64,000 nt of DNA from Cliona cf. orientalis (Eukaryota > Porifera > Demospongiae > Clionaida > Clionaidae). Location of the stretch: NCBI GenBank assembly GCA_963930775.1, contig OZ005699.1, positions 2,191,501-2,255,500 on the forward strand, given 5' to 3'. Below the pieces are notes generated by a model that was not told the DNA's origin, searched no databases, and saw only the letters and a list, made by a program, of their open reading frames with translations. This document shows, in pieces, positions 13,468 through 24,900 of this stretch (positions are counted from its first letter, which is position 1; the number at the start of each line of letters is the position of its first letter). The translations under genes and the position numbers were made by a program.

Positions 13468-14458
13468 AGGAGAGGGAGAAATAGAGAGAGAGATCTTTAT
13501 AACACATACTATATTAATTATCACCCAACAAGTTTTGTACTGGGAGGCACCATTTGTGCGCCATACAATAGATATGCATGTTTTTGGCACTCTCAAATAA
13601 ATCATTATTAATGTTGAGAGTTAAAGAGAGAGAGAAGGCTTACATTATTAAACTATTGTCTCAGAGCCACACCCATACAGGTCAAGCAGTCAGTATTAAT
13701 ACTTTCTTTACAAGTTAACAACTACATTTTAACTACGGGAAGGTGAGCACAGTATAATTATATCAAATCTCACTCTGGGAAGCTGACCACTTAATAAGGT
13801 GTGTATGTTTAGCCTGCTTTTAAGGAGTATGAGCAAGTGTGATCCACATTGGTATGCATATCAGAAATGGGCAATTCAAAAAAGGCTGGTAGAGCCCCAC
13901 TATATTAAGCCTATGTGGCACGCTCACTTGATATTGCTACTCGTAATCGAACGATAAGTGTATTCGTTTTACATGTATTTTCACTCGAATGCCCCTTTCT
14001 ATACTTGTATGCTGTATTCTTGATCTTGATCACAAGTGGATGGATGATGTCACCAATGCCAGCTAGCACAGCTCTCTATACACATGGCCATTATGTAACA
14101 ATTCAGGATGGTGGTCCCAAGTACTGAAATTCTATTGTTTTAATAACCACAACTCCAGATCCACCCTTGATAGTACTATAAAAAAGACATTCTTTGCCAT
14201 GCACAAAATCACGAATACCACCTTTAATAGTTTTAGATACTTAATAACAGGAAGCAGTATGCACAATAAAGCTGCTCCACGATCAGGCTACGAAAGCGCT
14301 TGAGACTGCCGATGTTGGCACACAGAATCTATAGTACGATTTTTAATAGACATGAATAGACTAGCACAGACACTGATTTGGGGCAACATACGTCCATACG
14401 CCAATCCAGCGAAGTGGACAATTGATACCAGCAAAAGGAGCTTCATCATCGAATGCAT
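7551..14458 (-). CDS. Ig/FN3 single-pass membrane receptor, tandem copy B
   Basis: Eleven exons join in frame to 601 residues: 14392-14458, 13089-13412, 11266-11577, 10665-10747, 10126-10360, 9253-9591, 8898-8989, 8666-8710, 8080-8217, 7733-7795 and 7551-7658. The start at 14458 gives a signal peptide (KLLLLVSIVHFAGLAYG). The order is Ig-like, FN3 (TLEWDRPESN), split FN3, the 113-residue membrane-proximal domain, membrane helix and tail, as in copy A. Six exons have exactly the copy A length (83, 235, 339, 92, 45 and 63 nt). The membrane-proximal exon, helix and tail are nearly identical between copies, whereas the Ig and first FN3 exons are only distantly alike. The tail has an eight-residue insertion around ARTSVAGE and a shorter C-terminus than copy A. 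Function beyond a surface receptor is not readable. Confidence 0.8.
9851..9956. mobile_element. GTTCCACTGTA repeat family, copy 2 (compact)
   Basis: TATACAGTGGAGCTCCCTTT and GGGGTTCCACTGTATA are inverted ends about 106 bp apart, with TA at the edges. The inner part is also self-complementary (CACCGCTTAAAGTGTCC with GGTGTCC). It lies in an intron of receptor B. Confidence 0.65.
10366..10535 (+). repeat. GA/GGA-rich low-complexity stretch
   Basis: Purine-only runs of GAGAGA and GGGAGGG lie in an intron of receptor B, just upstream of the acceptor of its second FN3 exon. Confidence 0.9.
12168..12352. mobile_element. GTTCCACTGTA repeat family, copy 3
   Basis: GGTGGAAACCCTCTATTCTG pairs with TAGAGGGTTCCACTG at the other end. 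Two GTCCTGATTAA units lie inside. It is in an intron of receptor B. Confidence 0.6.
13422..13464 (+). repeat. (GA)n microsatellite
   Basis: A GA run of about 43 bases lies next to the Ig-exon acceptor of receptor B; it serves as the CT-rich polypyrimidine tract on the minus strand. Confidence 0.9.
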
Positions 14459-14611
14459 CTTCTTCGAGATCTTGCTGAGTTGAGTAACAAAGGTCGGAAA
14501 TCATTATTATCGATCAGCCACGCCCTCTGAGTCTAATAATTAATGGGTGGAGTATACGTTTGCGCATGCGCAAACCATTACCACGTGGCTCATACCACGC
14601 CCTCTAGCTCT
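14459..14611. promoter_or_regulatory. Bidirectional promoter, receptor B / WDR12
   Basis: Only 153 bp separate the start codon of the minus-strand receptor from that of plus-strand WDR12, so both promoters must overlap here. The interval holds CCACGCCC twice, a TTTGCGCATGCGCAAA-like palindrome near 14560 and a CACGTG E-box near 14582. Palindromic GCGCATGCGC resembles an NRF1 site, a common feature of divergent animal housekeeping promoters. Transcription starts are inferred. Confidence 0.5.
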
Positions 14612-17600
14612 ATGACATGTCGACAAAGCATGGAAGAAGCGTCCGAGATCGAGGAAGCTTACATTCAAGCCTCATTTAGCACGAAGAATGTCAAGTACGC
14701 TGCTGTCATGTGTGTAATAGAAGCTACCGTCGATCTTCTTTTTATGTAGATATTCCATTCCAAAGACTTCATTCTCTATTCCGGTGACTGCTGATCGTGA
14801 AGATTTGAGCTCCCTGATCAATCAGTTGCTTCAAGCTGAGGGTATGAGCAATCATTTTAATATTTATTCACAATGATAGCGTCACCCATTCCTACATGTA
14901 GTCACACATGCTGGGTCTCTAAGTAGTCTCGTGCCCAGCCTCTTTATTGCACAAGCCACTCAATGAGTAGTCTCGTACCCAGCCTCTTTTCCGCGTGCGA
15001 TAAAGAGGCTAGGTACGAGACTACTCATTGAGTGGCTTGTGAGACTACTCCAGTACTAAAACGCTGGAGATGATTTTGTGATCCACAGCCTTGTCCCCCG
15101 CTTTAAGAGTATTGAAAAATTGGAGGCCCTGGGGATGAGGCCACGCATGTTTGCTTTGCTACAGATTCTGGTGATGAAGAAAAACGCACCCATGAATTTG
15201 ACTTCTTCATTAACAGTGAATTAGTCAGGGGTTCTCTTGGGGACCACATTAACAAGAGGAGCATACCCGTCGAGAATGTGATCAATATAGAGTACTCTGA
15301 CCGCAACCCTCCTCCCTCTCTCTCTGATGTCTTTGACCACAATGAATGGGTCAGCTGTGTCCACTGCAACAAGAAATTGTAAGCTGCATGAAATTGCTTT
15401 CCTGTGTACAAATAATAGTTATGTGCCAGTAATTGGGGTGCATGAGATGCATGGTCGAATGCACCTCAATTACTGGCACATAACTATTTTTATTGGTAGT
15501 TGACCTTTGTTCATCATTGGCCTACTTTATGATGACCCACCCCCTTCCCATAGCCGGCAAATTACCTATAAAAACTTTGGTTGCTAAGCAACTACCAACA
15601 AGTACATGTACGAGAGGGTACATGTACATGTATGTAAAGTAATCAATTTTATCGCCGTCATTCATTAGTTATCCCCTTGGGCACTTAGTCATACGTGTAC
15701 ATGTACATGTAGCTTGCAATTTCAGTACTCATGGATGCTTATCAATTGCAGTACATTTGTATAGAAGCTGCTAGGTACATGGGTGCTTACCCGGTCGGTA
15801 GTGGGTGCTTGCCAGGGATCCTATGGAAACTAATATACTGAATATATTAATTGTATGTTATCATGCATTGGGTCTTGTATTTTCTTGCTCTTGTAGCATC
15901 CTCAGTGGCAGCTATGACAATATTGTTAGAGTATGGAGCCTTGACGGTATGACTGACTTTGGTATTAAGATTTGTTGAGGTATAACATTATTTTTTGTTC
16001 TGTTTGCTGCCTATTCTCATTAGGTGTTGTCCAGAGTGAGGGTAACGGTCATACTGGCCCAATCAAGGATGTCAAATGGATCACTACTGGTAAAGAAAAA
16101 TCTACATGTACACGTATGTGTCCACAAACTATAGTTACAATAGTGTGCTCATATTCTCCAGTCAGGATGTATGAGGCAGTCACTAAGGGCTTAAGAGAAT
16201 GAGTAGCTAGCTGGCATAGAAACAGCACTGTACAGCCAATGAACTCACTAACTCAGCTGATCCTAGAATCATCATTTCAGAGGGGAGAGAGAAGACTTTT
16301 CTTTATAGCAGAGACTGCGCTTATAGCATCCCAAACAACTTTCTAAACGTTACATAGCACAAATGTCCACAATCTAGTATTTTACGTTTACATGTCTTAT
16401 TTCCATTTTCAGTTGAAGATACCGATGCTCATGTGGACGAACAAGGCCTGCTCTTTCTGAGTGCATCTCAAGATCAGAATATTCATCTGTGGAAATTTCA
16501 GAAGCCGTCACAGTCGGCCAATGACAGTGGAGACGGTGATGGGAACAATGTTGCTGACTCAGCAATTTTGCTACACCAGTTCAAAGGTCATGCTAGGTCG
16601 GTGGATTCCCTGGCAGTCAGTCCAAACAAGCAAGAGGTACACGCTCATACATGCACATACAACATGTACGTATCTAGATCTTAATATCTTGTCGTTAACT
16701 CAGTTTTGCTCTGTATCATGGGACACATATTTAAAGATTTGGTCTGCAGGTATGATAATGTGATAGCATTGTTAGCACATACATGTTTCAAATAATATTA
16801 CGCTGTAGAATTGAGAGTTCCAACTGAAGTTTGTTTGAAACACTAAACTCTGTATTCAATATCTCATAAGTTATATAGTATTGTGCATTTATATTCCCAT
16901 AGTTCCAGATTCCAGTCCTCTTGATGAAGTAGAGGACGAAGACACTCTCGTATCTAAAAAGCGAAAAATTGGATCGAGTCACCATGCCACTACCCGTACC
17001 CCTCTGGTGACACTGCAAGGCCACACCCAGCCAGCGACGGGTGTGGTGTGGGCGGAGCCAGGGGAGATAGTGTCTGCCGGGTGGGACATGTGCATCAGAG
17101 TGTGGGATGTCACTACAGGAAGCAATACAACCACACTGGTGAGCGTTATAATGGGCAGTGAGGCTGATGACGACCATTACCTGCTCAGTATTAGGAGTAG
17201 GTAAAGGTCGCCGGGCAAGAGAGTGTCTAGGTGAGAAGATTTCAGCTTTATAAAAATTAATGTACATTAATTTTCTTATGGTGTGCATCACCTTACATTC
17301 TGTAAATCTGAATTCAAGCTCAACAAAACTGTCTATAATATCTTGAGTTATCATTAATTTTTATCCCTGTAGAGTGGACCAAAGGCATTTCATGATATCG
17401 ACAAAAGCCAGCTCAATCAGCTGATAGCATCTGCCAACTCAGACAAGTATGTCAGACTATGGGACCAGAGAAGCTCTGGTAAGATAATCAACTTTTATAA
17501 TTCATACACACCTCTCTCTCCCTCCCTCCCTCCCTCCCTCTCCTCTTGATCCTCTCCATCTCTCATCTCTCATCTCCCACTCTCCTTGTCAACTCCCTCC

Positions 17601-18604
17601 CTCCCTCCCTCCTCTCACCTTTCTCTCTCCTTAATAATTATTAATAATACACTCTATCGCTCTTCCAACCCTGCACACTTTTAGAGACCTCTATGATGAA
17701 GAGCATTCTTTCGTCTCACGGAGGCTGGGTGGTGTCCGTGTGTTGGAGTCCCTCCGACCATCACCAGCTTCTCTCAGCCTCCTATGACTCCACCCTCAGG
17801 CTGTGGGACATCCGCAGCCCCAAACAGCCACTCTACACCATCACCGCTCACGAGGGAAAGGTGCTTTGCTGCGATTGGACAATCCCAGATGTACGTGGAT
17901 ATGTTTGTGCTAGAACAGTATATGTTTACTTATGGACATCTACATGTGTATAGTGCTATTAATTTTAATCATAGCTTTGTAACGATTTTCACATTCCTTT
18001 ATAAACACCTATATTATATACGTGTAGGTGATTGTACACAGTTTTCTTCCCAGGCCCCATATAGCGGGAAATTTTCGAGGGAGAAAACTTTCACGAATTT
18101 CGCGATTTTTCAGCCATCCGCGAAAGTTTTCTCCACGAAATTCTAGGCATGACACACCCATTATGCGACCAGTTTTAACGTTCCGCGAAAGTTTTCTCCA
18201 CGAAATGCTCCTTTCCTACCGATCCGCGAAAGTTTTCTCCCTCCAAAATTTCCCGCTATACGGTAGTACCCCCCCCCCCCCCCTTGCCTTCAATTTTCCT
18301 GGGGAGAACCATGGTGGTGTATAATAATAATATGCATACAGAAATTATTCTTGTCAAGTGCAAAGAATATTGTAATAATGATAATATTACAGTACTACTA
18401 ACGTTATAGCTTAAAGTTTGCAACAGTTATTGCCAAAATTATTGTGATCCACTGTGTGAACATGCATAATAATATTATTATACATATATACAATGACATT
18501 GTGATTATTATGATGGCTGTGTATCTCTTCTTCCATTGCAGCTTCTTGTTAGTGGTGGAGAAGATAATAAACTGAGAACTTTCTCCTATAATACTCAAAG
18601 CTGA
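14612..18604 (+). CDS. WDR12: WDR12/Ytm1, ribosome biogenesis WD40 protein
   Basis: Eleven exons join in frame to 466 residues: 14612-14709, 14750-14841, 15165-15378, 15897-15946, 16024-16089, 16413-16636, 16704-16749, 16903-17138, 17373-17478, 17685-17890 and 18542-18604. The first exons encode the NLE-type ubiquitin-like domain that WDR12 uses to bind the MIDAS domain of midasin (YSIPKTSFSIP). WD40 repeats follow (ILSGSYDNIVRVWSLDG, LLSASYDSTLRLWDIRS). An acidic KKRK insert lies before the RTPLVTL blade, as in animal WDR12. In known systems the protein forms the PeBoW complex with PES1 and BOP1 and is needed for 28S rRNA maturation and 60S subunit assembly in the nucleolus. An in-frame ATG at 14630 is an alternative start. 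The gene converges with the GTPase gene at 18998. Confidence 0.93.
14921..15049. repeat. Palindromic repeat in WDR12 intron
   Basis: The unit TAGTCTCGTACCCAGCCTCT occurs twice directly and once inverted (AGAGGCTAGGTACGAGACTA). The result is a strong hairpin whose arms close near 14975-15030. The ends resemble those of the element at 58947-59338. Confidence 0.6.
18057..18262. mobile_element. MITE-like TIR element in last WDR12 intron
   Basis: Inverted ends TATAGCGGGAAATTT and AAATTTCCCGCTATA bound about 206 bp. Internal blocks of the type CGCGAAAGTTTTCTCC are repeated three times. There is no coding capacity. A poly-C tract follows at about 18269. Confidence 0.65.
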
Positions 18605-18997
18605 TTAACACAAATTTAATAATATTATGCATATGAGTTCTTCAGTCTTGTGCTTGTGCTATAATAATATTATTATGACATCATTTGTTTATTATCTCCA
18701 CAGTACAGGGAATTATAGCAGGCAAGGCTTTTTTACGCATGTGCTGTACATCTACACTGTAGTACTACACATATCAAGTAAACGGTCTCAGTCCAGCTAT
18801 ATAGCGCTGCTCCCACATCTTCGAGCTTCCAGCACTGCCTCATGCATGTGCCTTGCAATTGGCATTGTAAATCTTGCGCAGTGATTTGATGTTAGTGCAC
18901 ATGCGCATGTGAGTGAAAATTAATTCTTCAGCCAAATCAAATCACAAAAAAGGGAGAACAACAATAAAAAACCACACACTATCAAAATTTTCAAAAG
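18605..18997. other. Convergent 3' spacer
   Basis: This AT-rich gap lies between the WDR12 stop (plus) and the GTPase stop (minus). I see no gene in it. Confidence 0.5.
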
Positions 18998-21900
18998 TTA
19001 CCATAATTTTGCTTTATCCAAGACATTTCTTAGTTCAGTGACGACCTGTCCTAGCTGACCATCCTCGAGCAGCTCAAGGAATCCATGCCATGTGGTGGGG
19101 TATTCCTCAGGAGGATTGTCCAACCACTGACCCAGAACAGCTCGGCAACACTCCTTAGGGTTGTCTCGATGTTCAGTTGCCAGGCTCTGTAGCTTGGAGA
19201 AGGGAAGGCCAAGGAGCTCTCCTAGAGTACGCCATTTGTACACGATGCTGTCCATGAGGTAGAATCTCTGGGTCTGCCCCTGGTCATCTTTCCACTTAAT
19301 TAGAGCAAGCTGCTGGATCTTGATATGCTCTGATCCTGTTGAAGCAGTAGCACCCTGTAGAGCTAAAAGTATACATGCATGGATATAAATACCGCTAACC
19401 ACATCTAGAAAGAATAAAAAGACAGTCATACCAGCATTCTTAGAACTTGGTGAAGCGTTGGCTGTTCCGAGCCATAGTCGGTGCTGATCAGTCATCTCAC
19501 TGCACACAGTAGCAGGGTGAGTGGTGCAGGTCAACAGTGTTTCATCGTCAGAAATGGAGGCTGGATGCAGGGGTGTGTCTTTGTGTCCTGAGCATGGGAA
19601 TGCGACGGAGGGAATTGAATTGTTGTAGTTCAGTCTCTGAGATGCTTTGCGAATTCCAGTGAGAACAGTTTCACGAATCATTGGACAAACTTTCTTGCAG
19701 ATATCTTGAGATCTTTCTTGGCTGACAGAGGCAGGGAAGTCGATGCTGACATGAAGGTATGAAGAGAAGGAATCGGTGATCGTGATGCATCCTGGGTTCT
19801 TTCCTGGGACAGTGAATTGAGCGCTGTTGCGAGAAACTTGTACAGGGTAGCCGTCCTCTTCAAGAAGCTCCCACTTGGCTTCAGTGATGAGAGAAGCAAG
19901 GAGAAAGCAGTAAACTCCAAGCTTGGGGCCGTCTCGACCAAAGTAGAAGAGAAGAGCGGGGATGACTAGCGAAGAAGCACCTGCCACAAGACGTGGTACG
20001 CCTTGTTTCCTCAGGAGGCAGGGCATGAGATACTCACCTTTCCCAACCTCCGCCATGATCCTCAGGTGCTTGAGGACCAAGATCAGCTGCTCCTTCATGA
20101 AAAGCTTAGGGACGTAATGAGACAAGAACTGTTCAAGTATCTCCGCCGTCACGATCCCACATTTCACGAATTTCTCGAGTGCTCCAAGAAGACCACTGGT
20201 AGACTTGGCTTGCAGTGATAGACTGTGTACCACAAGCTCAGTGATTTTGTCGAGAATGGCCTGGGAATCGATGAATACGACATTCGGAAGAACTTCTTCA
20301 TAGTAGAAGACCAGCTTCAGCCCATGAAGGTACTTCAGCGCTGCCTCAAATGATTTTCGTGTGAAATTGTAGGTAGCTGCTACTTCAAAGCATTCTTCTT
20401 TGCTCATCACTGATTTTCGTTGCTCCTTGGCCATTCGCTGAAAGGCCATTTCCAAGGGAATATATCGAAGTGGAATTTTGACTGGTTTTACTTTGTGCAA
20501 TTCTTCCATTGCTTTCTTTCTCAAAATAGAAACGACTTTCTCGTCTTCCTTTCCAGGGTTTTTGGCATTGATAGCAAGCAGCAGGGAATCCCCTTGGACA
20601 ATATTCACTGCCATCTCCCGAGGTATTATGCTTCGAAGCTTTTTCTCCTTCATTTCTATGCTCTCCTGTGGGCACTCGTGTGCGAGGTCTTTATGCGTGC
20701 CCACAAATGCAATCTTTGGACATGTGTTGCTGTCACAGGTTGATCGTATCACCCTCATGCAGTGGCGAAGCGTATCCAAGTGTGTAAAAGGTGAATTGAA
20801 TGGCTCTCCAATGCGTTCTCCACGGCCATAGTACTCCACTAGTGGATAGCTGTCTAAGGGCTCATTGAGCTTCACTATCAGCAGGCCAAGCATGGTGTTT
20901 TTGACAAACACAGGGAGGACCTCGTGAAACATAGGCTGGCCTCCTGTATCATCGACATCAAGCAACTCTTCATTGTTAAGATCTGATTTTCTCTTCGCTC
21001 CTGCCTGCATTCGACTCAGGTACTGCCTCTTCATAGCACGACGAACACACCATGTTTCCTCTCTTCGTAAAGCATCTACTTTGACAGCTGATGATGGCTG
21101 CCTCGTGGTTTCCTTTTGACTAGGAGATGAAGAACTAGCTAAACTGTTCGAGTCATCTTTAGCCTCGGCTTGGGTAGAAGGTTTAGCAATAGCTTCACTA
21201 TCGGTTGACTGTGGTACCACCTCGGCTGTTGCTACAAGCATGTCAGAATAGTGGTCGTCGGTGATTCGTACAAAGTGGTTGTCGCTCACTCCCGCCTTAC
21301 AGTGAGCTACAGCTCTCACTGGCTTCTTTGCACATGGAGTACTTTCTCGTATCGATGGAGGATCTTCCTTGAGAAAAGCTGCAAGGACGTGTGTTTTTCC
21401 TGATCCTCCCACCCCTAAGAGTAAAGCGCTGCCATTTCGTAGCGACACTTCACCCTCCATCATGGCTGCATCAAAGCACTGCTGGATTTTCTCACTGACT
21501 GTAGAAACAGAATTAATTTACATCATTGGTAAGGGTTGCTGGTATTGCATGTACACTATTACCAATCGGTAAAGATCACCAAGGTATACAGAGTTCACAT
21601 ACACCCTCTGTACATATGGCACAATGCACCATAGTTGCTACGTGCCGAATCACTCAATGCATGCAATGTAAATGAATGGAACACTACATAATATTATGCA
21701 CGATACAGTGGGTATAATCAGGGGTTCTTATTGTAACATATGAATGTTGATTATTGATAATTATACGGACAACAGTCTCACTACAGTGTGTCTAGAGAGT
21801 ACCTTTGACGTAAGTATTCTCCACCAAGTTAGCCTGTTGGCGAAGATTGACCCAACTGCGGAGTATCTTTGCAATCTGGCTCCAAGTAGGGCAGGGATGT

Positions 21901-24900
21901 TGATGGACGTAGAGGTCTAGGTAGGCCTCTTTCCTCTGGGTGGGGATCTGGTAGTCTTTCAGTATTCTATCTATCTCAGACTGTGGTAGCTTTAGGTAGT
22001 ATTCTCCTCCAAGCTCATCTATCTTCATAGGGTCCAGTGGTGCAAACAGCTCCATTAGTTTCTCAGTAGTTAGAGTGAGGTCTGTGTGAACATCAATAAT
22101 ACTTTTCAAGATCAGATAATGCATATTATATTCAATGCAGCATGGTGGGGAACTGAACCCATCCTAGCTTATTTTCCCTGGTAACTATCCATATTTTAGT
22201 GCATCATGTAACTCCTGTAGCTATTCCCCAGGCCCTCTTTCCCAGCTGTTATTGCACACAAAAACTGGGTGGTATATGCAACATTAAACTAGCTTTAAGA
22301 TCCTATAAGGAACTGTAAGCTACATTGTAACCTGGCGCTGGTGTCCTTAGCTTATCACTGCAACTAGCTGGCACTGCGGCTCCTACCAGGGATATTATTC
22401 TGCACCACATAAGGTATTATACACTGCTTCCTCCAGATTTATAAATGCATGCATATAATATTAGCATTTCACTGGATCAGATAGTCACTGACAGCATGCA
22501 AAATATTGCATTCAAATAGCTATAGGCTAGTATACTGACATTGTTAGCTCAAAGCCATTCATAGAAAATTACTGGCGGAATGCAAAATGTTAACCTGAAC
22601 AGCTAGGCTAGTACTGAGGTAATTTTTCCACTTTTTGCCATGGTAGCTCAAAGCCAGCCTAACTTTCCAGCTTGTTGCCTGCTGCTATTCTGAATTCAAA
22701 ATGAACTATTCTAGTATAAAAGCACACCAAATTAACATTTTGTGCATGGTCGGTACAGTATTATATTACCGTACTCGCTCTAATTATCCGAACGGCCAAA
22801 AATAATTATTAATATCGCCGTTCGGTGTTAAATAGAAAGTAAATAAATTCGGGCAATAGTTTGTTCGAGTGTAAATAGAACGGATCCGGTGCAAATGGAG
22901 AAAGCACTATTATAGCGACGAAGAAATAGCAGTCGATGTCCAACTATAGGTTTATCGTTGTCAGCTCTAGAGTTCTCAGTATCCGATGCTGTGCTCCGAG
23001 TCAGGAGCGATCACAAAATGATCGCCGTCTGTGTCTGTGTTACCTTTCTGCTCTTATATGCTGTCCAAGATGTGGTAGCCACACTCTTCGATGAACGTGG
23101 AAAGAGCTCCTGCCATGCCGTACCGTGTGGCCGTTCGGTTGATTTAGAGCGGATGAGAAAACTTGAAATTCAAGATGTTCGACGAATTAGGAAGGAAATA
23201 AATTACTTAAACTTACCGTTCGGGCTATTAGAATGTTCGAATAATTAGAGCGAGTACGGTAATAGCCTGCATGTGTGTACTGCTCTGTATCAACAGCACA
23301 TGCACATGCAGCTATACATACTAGGTATACCTATCTCCTAGCCTAGGTAAATGCTACAATTAATGTTATAGAGAGGACATACACTCCACGGGTTGGCTCA
23401 CCTCTAGGAGGGAGATATGACCTCACTTCCTCAACTGCAGCCACCTGGTGATGACCGTATAGTGACTTGGCAAGATTTTCCCATGAAGCCCATGAACAAC
23501 AGTTGACATAAATATCAACAGCTGCAGCCTCCACTTTCAAGACAGTGGGATATTTCCCAGAGGACTGAATCTCATCATAGATGGAACCTAACACAATCAT
23601 CTCTTTCAACAGTGGCTGTCTCTCTTTTGGCTCGACCTTCTCCATGATGTGACTGACATTGTCCACTGTTAGAGTGGGGTCTGGGGGGAAGAGGGTGGAC
23701 AACATAACTAGAGTACTATACAGACCTCACACTAAATCACACATCCTCAAACCAGTATCTACATGTATATGTAGGGTGCATGGCAAATGAATTACAACAC
23801 CCTAAATTTTTTACTATGAAGGTTACCTAAAATTCTACTCAAAAAGTAATTTTTGTGGACAGAAAAAAGGAAATCTTCCAGCCATGCCTTATCTACTCGA
23901 AACTTTATGGGAGAAACGTTTGTAGCTCCGCAAAATCTATGAAAATTTTTAATTTTAGGCTATACAATAAAATTATTGTTACCACTTTACCAGTTGGTAT
24001 CAATGACTTCATTTTCTTCAATGCATCAAATTGTCTGTTCACATATAGCCCACGGGTTAGAGGTTCCCATTCAGCCTCAGGATGGCAGTTGACATAGTAG
24101 TCTGCACATGCATGGTTCTTCTCTGTGTCAGTGGAGTATCTCCTCTGGATCTCCTCCAGCAATGGCCAGGGAATATCAAGTCCACCTCCTCCACTCATCA
24201 CCTCCTCCCACTTATTTCGTGGTATCTTGTTCAGTATTTGAATGACATTATCCACTGTCATAGTGGGGTCTGGGGGGACAGTTATGTGAAGCATTATAAT
24301 GCCCATATGATGCAGTGCTATGGAAGAAATAAGGAGAACCCCTTCAGGGCTGTAGCTAAAAAATTTTCAGGAGCGGCAGCATGGCCAGCTTGCCAAGTTG
24401 GGGTGGGTGTGGGAGGGGGATGTGCCGCTTTCGCCAAAGGCATGCAGAAGCTATAAGCTTTTATAGCTTTGCATTTTTATATTATTTTCAAGCATTTAAG
24501 TCAACGTTTGAACCAGACCTGGCCACATTTTGCACCAGGTTTGCCAGTGGATAAATAGTAAATCCTCAGGATTGGATCCTATTCTAGCTAGTCCACTGTA
24601 GCTAGTCGTAATTACTTACCTACATGTATTACATGTATGTAAAATAATGAAGTAGGGCTGATTTTCTGTAGAGCAGTCAGTGGGCTCTGCAAGTTTGTGC
24701 TATGATTATGGAGGCTATAGCTGGCTAGATCTAACTAGCTATAGACAGAGGAGGTGGGACGGATGATCACGTGTCACCTCAATTATCGTGCACTAAATTG
24801 AATGAATGTTCCGTAGTCAATTAGCATGAAAACTGAGATAAAACGGCACTGTTAGGACGGGGTCATGGTGGGATCGCGAGGTTTCTAGCCGCACCGAAGC

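Noticed and set aside
22958..23248. 96-residue frame with a hydrophobic start resembling a signal peptide
   Set aside because: It lies wholly inside a TIR element and its end is encoded by the terminal repeat.
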